A DNA stretch of 64,000 bases from Pseudoips prasinana (taxonomy: Eukaryota; Arthropoda; Insecta; Lepidoptera; Nolidae): positions 5,146,001-5,210,000 of the forward strand of contig OX621250.1 of the NCBI GenBank assembly GCA_951640165.1, read 5' to 3'. The notes under the pieces were generated by a model that saw only the letters and a program-made list of their open reading frames with translations, did no database searches and had not been told where the DNA came from. Position numbers and translations under genes: made by a program. Positions 57,801 through 59,560 of the stretch are shown one piece after another. How positions within the stretch are numbered: the stretch's first letter is position 1; every line of letters begins with the position of its first letter.

Positions 57801-59560
57801 AGCATATACGACACACCAAAGAAACTGAAATGTCTACTCAACGGACAACCGTGCTCTTGCACACAAAACGATACCAAAAACAACCCTGAGAACGAACAGA
57901 CAGATAATAACAACACTTGTGATACTAGCGTTAACAATAATGATCAATCACATTCTAACTACGTCAATGTTACCCCAGTTACTAAAAAGCCGATACCAGA
58001 AATAGACTTTGGTAACTACGCTAATATAGACTTATGTACTCTTGAAAAATTCGAGAATTCCCTATCAATACTGAGGAGTGCAGGCTTCAGCCAGGAGGAA
58101 TTAGATGCTTTAGAAGATATTCCTGAACATGAAGATGATATATCAACAGCTACAACTAACACTGTACATCCATCTACAGAATGTTGTAACGACCATTTAA
58201 ACTACATGCCTATGGAGCCTTTAGAAATCAGCCTCTCTAGTAATAGCAACAAGAATTCCGATAATATAAGTAGGATTAGTCACGTATCAGATCCTACACA
58301 ACATTCAGAATCAGACACTATTAGTACAAGACGATCAAGTTCTGCAGATTTCACTAAAAGGCTTGATGACGAATATGGGATCAACAGTCAGATATGTTTC
58401 ACACCTTCTGTATTAAGGAAAGCTATTAAAAGTGAGAGAATAAATGAGGGTATACCAATTACACTCGAAATAATCGAGCCCAAAGATAAATTCAAAGTTC
58501 CAGAGTTAAAAAACGAGAATTTACTGGTGACGAAGTTCAGAGATGCTGTTAAAATAAGACGTTCATCGAGCGTTCCGAGTAAATCGGACAAAAATAGGGA
58601 CTCCTCCAGTTCTAATGACTCGGGAGTATCTACAGGATCCTTGAAGCATCATAAAGGCGATTTTAATGAATTTGAGATGCCTATAACGAATTCAAAGTCA
58701 ATAAAGAAACATATAAAGCAAAAGCAGATGAGGAAGTCTTTGACGCCGATCCACACGTTTATGAAGTCGACGTCGTCCGATCCCTTGAAGAATTTGACGT
58801 TTCAATTTGAGGAAGTCGCGACGCTGACCAAGTCTAACTCTTGCGATGTGGATACATTGACCAGGAGGAAGAAGAGGCCAGGTAAGTCAATTTTTTTGTC
58901 TTTAAATTCTATTGTTTAAATTTATTAAGTTTCTATTGTTTAAGTTTTTAGTAACAACAGCATGCAAATTCAGCAAATGCAGGAAAGTTATCCGAGCATA
59001 ATATTGTGTCATTATATCTTGAGGTTTTTTTCAATGTCAGCGGATTTTCCGTCTTTAAACTTTAAATTATCCTTGAAAGAAAGCAGACTTGCTTAAACTT
59101 ACGTAAAATAATAACTGAATTTCCTTACTATGTCATTCCTATTTTTTCTAATCATGAATACAAATGATGAGAGTGATGGAATAGCAAGTGCTCCTGTGTC
59201 TGCGTACACACTTGTACACTAAATATAATATGTCCCGCGCAGATGGCTAATCTCTATTGAGACTGGCCGCCGTGGCCAAATTCGGCTAGGAGGACATTAT
59301 TATTACTCATGCTTAATTCGCGTTTATCTTTTCTAGTTGACACCGACGTAACAGCCCGCCACAGCGCAATGACGACGAAGTCTACATCTTCAGGGGCTTC
59401 CGACACTTCTGACTACATGGAGTCACTCTCCGTGTCCTCGTTCAGTTCCTGCGACGTGTCGGCGGACCGGCACGTCACCAGACCTCGCTCGGGCAAAGAA
59501 TACGCGAGCATAGACAGGGCGGCTTTAGCCAGTGTATGTGATGTTGGCTCCAACATGTGA
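12342..59560 (+). CDS. Dok7: Dok-7-like docking protein gene (7 visible coding exons, 5' incomplete)
   Basis: Joined exons 12342-12550, 14038-14210, 52585-52757, 55382-55601, 56677-57013, 57771-58881 and 59337-59560 give 2,447 coding bases: two bases of a split codon, then 815 codons ending in TGA. Every junction is AG/GT and every phase matches. The protein has the rest of a PH domain, a PTB/IRS domain and a long Ser- and Tyr-rich tail, the Dok-7 layout. In vertebrates Dok-7 is a cytoplasmic adaptor that binds the phosphorylated kinase MuSK through its PTB domain, dimerises through PH-PTB and recruits Crk through tail tyrosines; an equivalent insect role is inferred. About the first 34 residues of the PH domain are missing and presumably lie upstream. 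The tail is longer than the vertebrate one (whole protein about 500 aa there). The gene is mainly notable for its 38.4-kb third visible gap. An alternative is another Dok/IRS-family member, but the PH and PTB signatures fit Dok-7 best. Confidence 0.88.
13005..13200 (+). repeat. SINE family C, worn copy
   Basis: ATTTGATCTGCCAGTGTGTA, then the B box GGTTCGAGACCCGCCGGACG and a tail ATTGGGAATAATGCTATAAA. Part of the head is missing. Confidence 0.65.
14038..14210 (+). CDS. Dok7: Dok-7 exon: start of PTB/IRS domain
   Basis: The exon follows CTTGTCCCAG, starts in phase 0 and ends two bases into an Arg codon before GTATGA. It encodes VQHNLGSSKEFAAVIISAP, then AGPVRLHACGPRLALIAS and ends VVALWDVKLLR. 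This is the first half of the PTB fold, up to the W-x3-LLRRYG turn that is completed in the next exon 38 kb away. Its base composition is much richer in GC than the flanking DNA, as expected of a real exon. Confidence 0.88.
14285..14830 (-). repeat. SINE family D, reverse, split by SINE B
   Basis: Parts are 14285-14345 (AGTCTCAATGGAGAC) and about 14645-14830 (CCGAGGCACGGGGGTGTG and GGTTTGGACCCAGG). SINE B sits between. Confidence 0.6.
14376..14636 (-). repeat. SINE family B, reverse
   Basis: AATATCTGGGGACAATGTCA through TACTATGGGTACCAGGCGAC to CTAGGCTACGATGACCGTCC. It is inserted into a reverse SINE D, whose parts flank it. Confidence 0.78.
14845..15560 (-). repeat. Repeat family F split by SINE C
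   Basis: Left part ATTTATTCAACACTTGGGTA to about 15080; right part ATGAGGGTGTGATCATTTAC to GCCGCCGAGGAACCTAACC. Confidence 0.55.
15137..15362 (+). repeat. SINE family C
   Basis: TCGTAGCTTAACGCAGAGCG is an A-box-like head and GCAGGTTCGAGACCCGCC the B box; the tail reads GCATTGCGAATAATGCTATT. It is inserted in a (ATGAA)n-family repeat. Confidence 0.72.
15717..17004 (+). mobile_element. Complete mariner (Tc1/mariner) transposon
   Basis: The ends are inverted repeats of about 28 bp starting TTAGGTCTTTACCTATGAAA on the left; the right end read in reverse starts ATAGGTCTTTACCTATGAAA, one mismatch. TA dinucleotides flank both ends (15715-15716 and 17005-17006), the normal mariner target duplication. 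The 1,288-bp length is typical. It carries one open transposase frame. It is inserted in older LINE-like sequence, on the same strand as Dok-7. Confidence 0.93.
15907..16926 (+). CDS. Mariner transposase, open frame
   Basis: The frame is open from 15868, but the likely start is the ATG at 15907 (GTCATCATGG), giving 339 aa (MDTLKIRVIMEYEYRRG). An N-terminal helix-turn-helix region (first about 110 aa) is followed by the WVPHEL linker. The DD34D catalytic triad is complete: the Asp of VTCDEKWILFD, the Asp of LLHDNARPHTA, and 34 residues later the Asp of YSPDLAPTDYYFF. The usual length is about 345 aa, so it appears full length. It could be active; nothing in the frame argues against that. Confidence 0.94.
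   Translation: MDTLKIRVIMEYEYRRGSNAAQAARNINDVYGANTTNQRTTCYWFARFRSGNFDLKNEPRGRPKTLVDNDELKAVVEADDTQSTAELAAAFDVSVKTILVHLRQIGKVKKLDKWVPHELNDRQREVRVETCLALLNRHTNEGILNRIVTCDEKWILFDNRKRSASWLDPGSAPKQCPKRKLTPRKVMVTVWWSSAGVIHHSFLPNGVSITADVYCEELSTMMEKLAHLQPALVNRSSPLLLHDNARPHTAQQTVSKLQELGLEALRHPPYSPDLAPTDYYFFQNLDNFLAGKKFNTREAVQNAFEEFVASRPADFFKKGINKLPLRWQRCIDCMGDYFD
17044..17510. repeat. Two opposed fragments of one LINE 3' region
   Basis: 17060-17105 (GACGTGGGGCACTCGGAGAC, GTAAAGCTATTGCATAGC) and, in reverse, 17398-17510 (ATCGAAAGATGGCGGTCGGA, CTATGCAATAGCTT) belong to one common lepidopteran 3' UTR. The spacer is AT-rich. Confidence 0.5.
17762..18329 (+). repeat. SINE family A pieces within duplicated unit 1
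   Basis: GCGGGCCGGTTGGCGTG starts the SINE. An insert with GAAAG repeats, AATAAA and a TTTC run follows, and the SINE resumes at GTAAATGCTTGCTTTTAACG near 18246. A 5'-truncated LINE sits inside (17850-18119). Confidence 0.6.
17850..18119 (+). mobile_element. 5'-truncated LINE insertion with target duplication
   Basis: 270 bp of the same LINE 3' end as at 9044, ending (ATG)n. AACTATACCTG occurs at both borders (17839-17849 and 18120-18130). The paralogous unit has the empty site (AACTATACTTG at 18647-18657). Confidence 0.82.
18590..18965 (+). repeat. SINE family A within duplicated unit 2
   Basis: Same interrupted SINE as unit 1 but without the LINE insertion and with a longer SINE body (GAGTCTGGGTGTAATTATCT to TCTGCTTAGTCTGGGATC). 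Confidence 0.65.
19151..19312 (-). mobile_element. Lep1-type Helitron (short subtype), first of a tandem pair
   Basis: CTGCGCCCCGCGGTTTTACC to CGCCTTTATAATACTA. The hairpin-bearing 3' end is on the left, so it reads on the minus strand. The next Helitron begins at the following base. Confidence 0.72.
19313..19500 (-). mobile_element. Lep1-type Helitron (short subtype), second of a tandem pair
   Basis: GCTGTGCCCCGCAGCTTTAC to CTTCATAATATTAGTGTGA, in the same orientation as its left neighbour and fused to it head to tail. The MULE lies 50 bp to the right. Confidence 0.75.
19554..21894 (+). mobile_element. Complete MULE-like DNA transposon, 2,341 bp
   Basis: Terminal inverted repeats of about 100 bp start GAGGCTTCCGGCGACTGGGA and differ at only a few positions. 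An 8-bp direct repeat, CACACTAC, flanks both ends (19546-19553 and 21895-21902), matching the 8-9 bp duplications of Mutator-like elements. Each terminal repeat holds three copies of a CGACTGGGACC-type motif, two of them head to head, so each end can also fold on itself. The interior has a transposase core frame and, at 21050-21600, a roughly 280-bp direct tandem repeat plus a perfect 26-bp-arm hairpin (21231-21288). Confidence 0.9.
20181..20975 (+). CDS. MULE transposase catalytic core, N-terminus missing
   Basis: The open frame begins after a TAG at 20178 and has no ATG near its start; GTTAG before 20181 could be a splice acceptor. It encodes about 264 aa with MULE hallmarks: FDETFK (first catalytic Asp), NVVPVAYALLPDKKTSTY, VITMDFEVS (second Asp), the C/H motif VGCFYHFKKSLWR and NNAVEQWNSHIRKY (catalytic Glu). 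The N-terminal DNA-binding part (usually a FLYWCH/zinc finger) is not seen between 19654 and 20180. So this is either an internally deleted copy or a gene whose first exon was missed. Confidence 0.85.
   Translation, partial: KYFYFKLLLIFDETFKYHCTIHADVGSNEDYVNVVPVAYALLPDKKTSTYKLLFELIKSQIPEWEPAVITMDFEVSSIQAVKNFFPGVKIVGCFYHFKKSLWRKAKELGVDKTQPGKDHVRLCSALSHLPLDMVTDGWLYVMEESPISAEITNFNEYFVQTWLENSILAGTFTTYGELNKTNNAVEQWNSHIRKYIKPKPNIAQLLHGLLKDMKYYSGTLKNPNGIQISKRKHSSIAKMKKNYDSVKDLLNCKISIGYFLERLR
22359..22547 (+). CDS. Orphan exon-like segment, unknown product
   Basis: A good acceptor (CCATTTTACAG) and donor (GAAG/GTTTGT) frame 189 bases open in one phase. It enters two bases into a codon and leaves after one (symmetric 1-1). 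It reads LENENMTLFRPHPGRLVLPA, LEPGHYVVKFDPVARTCSQR and YLGGVNCAKQIKVTLITME. GC content is higher than its flanks. The phase and two Cys suit an extracellular module with a beta-strand (Fn3-like) feel, but no family is recognised. It cannot splice in frame into Dok-7, whose flanking exons need phase 2. It could be an exon of a nested gene or a captured gene fragment. Confidence 0.5.
22678..23145 (-). mobile_element. Lep1-type Helitron interrupted by a LINE tail
   Basis: Helitron parts are 22678-22765 and 23043-23145. The middle (22768-23042) is a repeat of the (ATGAA)n family. Joined, the two parts restore the usual CCATACCAAATTTTATCAAA, so the Helitron is the older insertion. Confidence 0.72.
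23343..23593 (+). repeat. SINE family B
   Basis: Head GCCTAGTTGGTAGTGCTCCT, B box GGTTCGAATCC, then GCAAATATTTGTGTGATGAG and a body to CATTGTCCCCAGATATTATT. Confidence 0.8.
24265..24766. repeat. Long foldback (inverted repeat) of about 500 bp
   Basis: Arms 24265-24459 and 24571-24766 are near-perfect reverse complements of about 195 bp around a 111-bp centre. A shorter motif, TATTTGAGGCAAGCTGAAA, occurs twice per arm, and a related one sits in the centre, so the arms are built from smaller repeats. No transposase is present. As it lies in the transcribed Dok-7 intron the RNA could form a long hairpin. Confidence 0.85.
25407..25678 (-). repeat. SINE family A, reverse
   Basis: GTGGGAATCGAACCCACGAC is the reverse of the B box region and CCAACCACGGCAACTGGCCC the head. 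The 3' tail of the SINE has been duplicated in reverse, giving a perfect hairpin (25407-25461). Confidence 0.75.
25700..26604. other. Intron DNA, nothing recognised
   Basis: AT-rich with a T/A run near 26100; no supported coding or repeat signal. Confidence 0.45.
26605..26815 (-). repeat. LINE 3'-end fragments with ATCATCATC tails
   Basis: TTATCATCATCAGCATGCCA and GTTGCACATAGGCCTTCCCA are the reverse of common LINE endings. Similar pieces: 53038-53175 (reverse), 31270-31365 and 57500-57607 (forward, GAGGCCTTTGTCCAGTAGTA). Confidence 0.55.
26815..27072 (-). repeat. Possible LINE C-terminal fragment
   Basis: Read on the minus strand this gives LPRIRGNSNAHFVLVAP and QHIMLPEEIQTLTAKSIWKF, ending IKAIGL and a short tail. 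The style (a helix-rich tail after a Cys/His region) resembles the end of lepidopteran LINE polyproteins, but no diagnostic motif is present. It abuts the R1 fragment. Confidence 0.35.
27075..27613 (+). pseudogene. R1-clade LINE, C-terminal end of ORF2
   Basis: The frame from 27032 (193 aa) becomes R1-like after the first dozen codons. It shows WVGRKGGYVTYRLTQILTGH, GCFGEYL, then the zinc knuckle CHHCGSDLDSAQHTLEEC (CX2CX8HX4C), and ends in an Arg-rich tail, the standard end of R1-family pol. The endonuclease and RT are absent, so this is a 5'-truncated copy. GC content is far higher than its surroundings. Confidence 0.85.
27614..27865 (+). repeat. R1 LINE 3' UTR
   Basis: GC-rich sequence continues directly from the R1 stop codon to about 27860, where AT-rich DNA resumes. 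It ends in TATAATATTAGTAGGA, the string seen at one end of the local Helitrons. No coding potential is supported; the overlapping short frames here are not genes. Confidence 0.6.
28305..28480 (-). mobile_element. Lep1-type Helitron (short subtype)
   Basis: AGCTGTGCCTCGCGGTTTTA to GCCTTATAATATTAGTGT. Slightly deleted in the middle. Confidence 0.7.
28500..29630. other. Intron DNA, mostly unrecognised
   Basis: 28700-28815 is a SINE A2 tail (AAGTATGTTTATCAGTTGTC). At 29353-29400 TTGGCCAATAATTTA-type units repeat, giving a chance Asn/Leu-rich frame that ends in GAG/GTAAGC; no family is recognised. Confidence 0.4.
29636..30010 (+). repeat. SINE family C with a foldback at its left
   Basis: A full copy at about 29790-30010 is preceded by an inverted pair of its own 3' part (29635-29690 and 29705-29760; arms about 56 bp). 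Confidence 0.72.
30434..30597 (+). repeat. SINE family B, 3' truncated
   Basis: Head ACGGTCACCGTAGCCTAGTT and body to AAGTATTTATCTATCTATT; the last third is missing. Confidence 0.78.
30801..31020 (+). repeat. (AT)n microsatellite and worn LINE 3' end
   Basis: An AT run at 30801-30831 is followed by AACATCGTCACTCCATTTCA and GGGCGTAGAAGTCGACCCGA of the family seen at 9044 and 17850. Confidence 0.6.
32129..32315 (+). repeat. SINE, subfamily A2
   Basis: Head GGCCTGTTGGCCAAGTGGTA, B box GGTTCGATTCC, body TCTTTGTGTGATGAACACCT and TATAAGTATGTTTATCAGTT. A second head of this type is at 38862 and a worn one at 6396. Confidence 0.7.
32330..32492 (-). mobile_element. Lep1-type Helitron (short subtype)
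   Basis: AACTGTGCCCCGCGGTTTTA to TTTATAATGTTAGTGTGAAG. It interrupts or abuts the 3' end of the SINE at 32129. Confidence 0.7.
33420..35518. other. Intron DNA, nothing recognised
   Basis: Over 2 kb without a supported frame or repeat apart from short AT runs near 35340. Confidence 0.45.
35519..35880 (-). repeat. Repeat family F, LINE-like tail with (ATGAA)n
   Basis: Starts ATGAAATGAAATGAAATTTT, then AACATACACTTGTACTTGTC, and runs to GATCCTCGCCGCCGAGGAAC. The simple repeat at the left suggests the 3' end of a minus-strand retroelement. Other copies: 14845-15080 plus 15436-15560 (split by SINE C) and 22768-23042 (inside a Helitron). Confidence 0.6.
36180..36310 (+). other. Weak exon-like open segment
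   Basis: After AAGTCCACCAG an open stretch reads AKKNNILIPQQQFDQLQAAP and HEYDVWASHRLPRHIRD. Codon use looks more gene-like than the flanks. No family, partner exon or clear donor was found. Confidence 0.2.
37030..38460. other. Intron DNA, nothing recognised
   Basis: AT-rich single-copy-looking sequence without coding signal. Confidence 0.45.
38512..38650 (+). repeat. SINE family D, body fragment
   Basis: GTGCCCCTGTGATTGCGCAC to CGAAATTCGGCCGGGAAGAC; head missing. Confidence 0.65.
38862..39347 (+). repeat. SINE subfamily A2 split by a MITE
   Basis: Head AGCCTGTAGGTTTAGGCGTT with B box GGTTCGATTGC, MITE at 38936-39147, then TTCGTTTTGTGTCTGGGTGT to CCCCAAGATATTC. A Helitron follows. Confidence 0.65.
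38936..39147. mobile_element. Foldback MITE, GGCTAAGTCGCCGAAC family, copy 1
   Basis: Ends CCGGCTAAGTCGCCGAACAT and CGGCGACTTAGCTGA; the middle has GAGCACATGTGACGTCATAA. It splits a SINE of subfamily A2 (head 38862-38930, body 39175-39347). Confidence 0.75.
39348..39667 (+). mobile_element. Lep1-type Helitron, non-autonomous
   Basis: Same 5' TCTATACATATAATAAAAT and 3' hairpin plus CTAG as the copy at 4704; about 320 bp. Inserted at the 3' end of a SINE and followed immediately by half of a hAT element. Confidence 0.82.
39668..39774. repeat. Right half of the same hAT-type element
   Basis: Matches 63249-63355 almost base for base (GACAATAATATTTGAGTCAA to CATTTTACATATCTA). The left half is missing; the fragment starts exactly at the 3' end of a Helitron. 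Confidence 0.8.
40290..40640 (-). repeat. Probable LINE 3' fragment
   Basis: CACGTGATGGTAAGTGAAGA and GTTGTTCCACAGTTTGGCCG resemble repeat sequences frequent in lepidopteran LINE 3' ends. Orientation is uncertain and no protein match was seen. Confidence 0.35.
40650..42220. other. Intron DNA, nothing firmly recognised
   Basis: GTGACCGAAAATCGGTGGGT near 40780 and CCGTCACGGTCGATTTTCGA near 41418 share a motif in opposite orientation, possibly worn SINE D bodies. Confidence 0.35.
42225..42315 (-). repeat. LINE 3'-end fragment
   Basis: ATTCCATAATAACTACTCTT and GTTGGCGATCGCAGTAGGCT match the 9044/17850 family in reverse. Confidence 0.5.
42340..42720 (-). pseudogene. LINE C-terminal fragment with C2H2-like ending, copy 2
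   Basis: The minus-strand frame reads YIDVGRPMLRFKDCTKRDMA through NWEKLAENRVEWRKRVVEG to FSCQACGRVCRSRIGLFSHQ. It lacks the stop seen in copy 1 but has nine instead of eight A in the Lys run, which shifts the frame just before the last finger Cys. The two copies share one parent family. Confidence 0.77.
42975..43590. mobile_element. Element with about 150-bp inverted repeats
   Basis: Left arm (to about 43125) and right arm (from about 43439) share TAATTCCGCTAATTGTCAGT, ATGCCGGGATGCAATT and GCACGTTTTTGCGGGCGGGA in opposite orientation. The centre has CCGTGGAGGACCGAAACACG. No long frame. Fragments of an arm lie at 10827-10890 and, worn, at 28195-28290. Confidence 0.72.
44085..44338 (-). repeat. 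SINE family A, reverse
   Basis: ATCCTGGGACATTATTCACA to GCCAACCACACCAACAGGCT; a near full-length reverse copy with a worn B box. Confidence 0.75.
44340..46017. other. Intron DNA, mostly unrecognised
   Basis: Apart from the SINE at 45153-45540, no gene or repeat was identified. Confidence 0.45.
45153..45540 (+). repeat. SINE family A with an insertion
   Basis: Head AGGCCTGAAGCGTGGTTGGT, body to AATTATCTATTTACAAAAG (about 45318), then about 110 bases of AT-rich insert, then GAAAAGTAGTGTATGTAGTA to the 3' end. Confidence 0.68.
46018..46150 (+). repeat. Helitron 5'-end fragment
   Basis: Contains ATATAAAAGAAAGTCGTGTT and ACTCAAGAACGGGAGGAGCA, the common 5' portion of a lepidopteran Helitron group. 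Its 3' end is missing; the LINE tail begins just after it. Confidence 0.45.
46294..49227 (-). CDS. LINE ORF2: endonuclease and reverse transcriptase (977 aa)
   Basis: The N-terminal apurinic-type endonuclease shows LLYQNVRGLKTK (29-40), the VTETNLD block, GDLNLKSAS (163-171) and SKLDVVLV (199-206). The reverse transcriptase has PIPKTSDRSSVDKYRPIAVL, HGFRPGRS (562-569), YFDFCKAFDRV with the first catalytic Asp (597), GVSQGSVLGPLLF (653-665) and YADD (684-687). Motif order and length match CR1/Jockey-superfamily ORF2. The C-terminus is Cys/His-containing but shows no clear zinc knuckle. The start at 49227 overlaps ORF1 by 26 bp, a common LINE arrangement. The final clade would need a tree. Confidence 0.92.
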   Translation of the reverse strand: MPKTMKAIKPPKLPTASLHSERIVDLRLLYQNVRGLKTKLLTWRSSLILTEHDLVAVTETNLDNSVEDSEISIGGWKVLRRDRGTAGGGVLIAARPGFTLTRRREFETDCGEDIWAHFKINSLNVFVCVVYVKPTATDDDYMSWFCKVESFILNLNGIVLVLGDLNLKSASVNINNYYGYFINFCNLADMNGVMNMRGSKLDVVLVREGTGVVCEYVEGLELVPIDLYHPPLDIVVSLILHKVYEKLDPSNIDRSRDWNFAKGDYKLLYDQIGSAPWHEVISCNNPCLATDKFYTIMYDLFDTSIPKKKRHTYSCKRYPVWFTKDIVNNINKKIKLHKRWKQTHCEHTYAEFSALRSELRARTEKAYKAYSRNVEKSLKKNPKDFWQHISSLRSKGGFEPQVAYNGEPCSGVKAAEAFAQYFSSVFLPDVPRLDPNILNLSSEGGDVPLPSLTIRDVEKGIDKIRPSSSIGPDNIPAYILKGCKESLLPPLCHIFNLAFQSGVYPKQWKISRVTPIPKTSDRSSVDKYRPIAVLPTIAKVIEHILHTFIYNSINAYLSDAQHGFRPGRSVNSNLMVKVDLISRSLDIGKQVDVVYFDFCKAFDRVDNDVLLTKLAAIGFCQGFLNFFADYLRDRTQFVKHGCFESGPYNTRSGVSQGSVLGPLLFLIMINDLVNKVKFAKCLLYADDLKLIMEIKKEKECEQLQKDINAIWHWSIENKLLFNSSKCYIMTYGRGRRPVLFNYSIGGQSITRVNNIKDLGVTFDRCLTFSDHVPGVAKESFRRLGFVLRNVRDFENPQVISLLYNCLVRSKLEASACVWNPHTATQILIIEKVQKTFLRFLFKRIYNYYPYMYPTNYLLGMLGFNSLEVRRGFDQLTVACKIFRGEIACPELLNLFCRLYVPGRRHHQCRHQRELFAKPLHHTVARAKSPVCRTLDTLNALLIAYPECDVFAGRWTDIRRICLVFCERKYARMSSILY
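49202..50428 (-). CDS. LINE ORF1: PHD-type zinc-finger protein
   Basis: The frame is open from 50578, but the first 50 residues are hydrophobic and look like translated 5' UTR, so MMSPPTPLIC at 50428 is the preferred start (about 408 aa). A PHD-like finger follows at once: CSKCR, HCSKC, the Cys of LLCANIAK and WLCQRC, the pattern seen in ORF1 of CR1 and related LINEs. A Ser/Thr/Pro-rich middle follows and then an RRM/esterase-like region of unclear type. ORF1 proteins bind element RNA; that role is inferred by family. Confidence 0.8.
   Translation of the reverse strand: MMSPPTPLICSKCRTNIGGEKIHCSKCSGNYDLLCANIAKEAFATLTPELISTWLCQRCRPDSSVYQSSRDVHGSQTLSNTTPLPTSASPTSLENVTNFRGGAPRHGRRQPVENLAPDNIRAIICEELEKVVVNRLPSIINELMDRHFARYNLMQTLNLISDRITAVDKKLELLTVAEESTKLSASSTRSSSTTEKCAVLQVEGNHHTSSSSDMPALATTATPAPPQKRRIPPTKITVTDVTQKGTPPLPSSITINAAPHTRQPDPTSQLKEGKPRDSLPLVSVAKGVQDEWNEVRHRHQRSSFSSVLRGTAAPGTTKLEASERLRQLHLYYVKQGTTDGQVREHLNTICGSDVCTVEGLKARGSYASFKLVVPSRFAEQVMLPQNWAEDICIKPWHRNFRAKNDESH
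50889..51000 (-). mobile_element. Truncated Helitron end
   Basis: ACTAGCTGCGCTCCGCGGTT matches the Lep1 3' end; homology fades after about 110 bp. Confidence 0.5.
51178..51362 (+). mobile_element. Lep1-type Helitron (short subtype)
   Basis: GATAATATTATAAAGGTGGA to the GCGGGCAAAACCGCG hairpin and terminal CTAG at 51359-51362, followed by T. Confidence 0.78.
51814..52048. mobile_element. Foldback MITE, GGCTAAGTCGCCGAAC family, copy 2
   Basis: Inverted ends of about 40 bp starting GGCTACCGGCTAAGTCGCCG; same middle as copy 1. 235 bp. Confidence 0.8.
52098..52421 (+). repeat. SINE family D
   Basis: Head GCCACGTTGGTCTAGCGGTA, B box GTTCAAATCCC, body to TCTCCATTGAGACTGGAGAC. It ends about 165 bp before the Dok-7 exon at 52585. 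Confidence 0.78.
52585..52757 (+). CDS. Dok7: Dok-7 exon: second half of PTB/IRS domain
   Basis: The exon begins one base before RYGLVDKRFCVEGGSRCG and ends one base into a Gly codon before GTAAGG. The string FCVEGGSRCGKGEGLFIFAA is the diagnostic PTB core; vertebrate Dok-7 has EGGTRCG in the same place, with the conserved Arg used in phosphotyrosine binding. The PTB C-terminal helix follows (ELTELLNVYSHEAHSRLSI). A partial SINE tail lies just upstream at about 52425-52475. Confidence 0.9.
53250..53378. mobile_element. Foldback MITE, TACACACGGCTAC family, copy 1
   Basis: About 129 bp, almost fully palindromic: ATACACACGGCTACATATCA pairs with TGATATGTAGTCGTGTGTAC; centre TTGTATAGGATTTGCATACA. 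Lies in the Dok-7 intron after exon 52585. Confidence 0.78.
53390..54295. other. Dok-7 intron DNA, nothing recognised
   Basis: AT-rich sequence between the MITE at 53250 and the Helitron at 54296. A near-perfect AT palindrome lies earlier at 52949-52992. Confidence 0.45.
54296..54624 (-). mobile_element. Lep1-type Helitron, non-autonomous
   Basis: Reverse orientation copy of the 4704/39348 subtype: hairpin CCGCGGTTTTACCCGCG near 54305 and the TCTATACATATAATAAAAT end near 54624. It lies in the Dok-7 intron before exon 55382. The terminal CTAG reads TTAG here. Confidence 0.78.
55019..55195 (-). repeat. SINE family A, reverse, head missing
   Basis: Body TACTATGGAACCAGATAACT to ATTTGTCCTGGGTGGGA, then TTTA repeats replace the tRNA-like head. 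Confidence 0.65.
55382..55601 (+). CDS. Dok7: Dok-7 exon: Ser/Cys-rich linker after PTB
   Basis: The acceptor is TTCCACAG and the donor is ACCAG/GTGAGA. It enters with two bases finishing a Val codon and leaves two bases into an Arg codon. It encodes VLEKRFSDASSCMDECFHP and later LSDLDTSLDSNDDKFRRP, followed by SLPRCSSCIGKISHLTR. No fold is recognised. The region is low-complexity and Ser-rich, as in the disordered part of Dok proteins. The LEKR-S-D motif recurs in the next exon (LEKRSDSDRAS), hinting at an old internal repeat. Confidence 0.8.
56305..56505 (+). repeat. Repeat family E, best copy
   Basis: GGGCTCGCGATCAGTCCAAA to CACTAGGGTAACCACTATCT within the Dok-7 intron upstream of exon 56677. 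Confidence 0.6.
56677..57013 (+). CDS. Dok7: Dok-7 exon: tail with YSVP and YDVP motifs
   Basis: The acceptor is AATTTCCAG and the donor is CAG/GTAATA. It starts with one base finishing Arg and ends in phase 0. Tyrosine motifs SEYSVP (Tyr codon 56801) and ENYDVP (Tyr codon 56978) fit the YxxP pattern bound by SH2 domains of Crk, Nck or RasGAP. A Cys-rich stretch (NCQCWQQVKPCCCRKK) lies between them; its role is unknown. Confidence 0.83.
57500..57607 (+). repeat. LINE 3'-end fragment in a Dok-7 intron
   Basis: ACTATTCCATTGTGGAAGAC, GAGGCCTTTGTCCAGTAGTA and a GATGATAT tail; 5' truncated. Confidence 0.5.
57771..58881 (+). CDS. Dok7: Dok-7 long exon: main signalling tail
   Basis: This 1,111-bp exon opens in phase 0 after TGGTCCACAG and ends one base into a codon at CCAG/GTAAGT. 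It is predicted to be disordered and rich in Ser, Asn and Thr. Candidate phosphotyrosine sites are SIYDTPKK (57807, YxxP, resembling the Crk site of vertebrate Dok-7), NYVNV (57960) and NYANI (58017), both YxNx Grb2-type, and NYMPM (58203), YMxM of the PI3-kinase p85 type. The string SNDSGVSTGS (about 58611) matches the SDSGIATGS block of vertebrate Dok-7. Binding partners are inferred from motifs only. Confidence 0.87.
59160..59300 (+). repeat. SINE family D, body fragment
   Basis: ATGAGAGTGATGGAATAGCA to AATTCGGCTAGGAGGACATT; lies 36 bp before the last Dok-7 exon. Confidence 0.65.
59337..59560 (+). CDS. Dok7: Dok-7 last coding exon
   Basis: It follows TTTTCTAG, with two bases finishing a Val codon. 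It encodes DTDVTARHSAMTTKSTS, GASDTSDYMESLSVSSFSS and GKEYASIDRAALASVCDV, ending GSNM and TGA. The codon for Tyr in DYMES is at 59414. A SINE remnant (59160-59300) lies just before the acceptor. The end of this exon is repeated three times downstream in decayed form. Confidence 0.86.
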
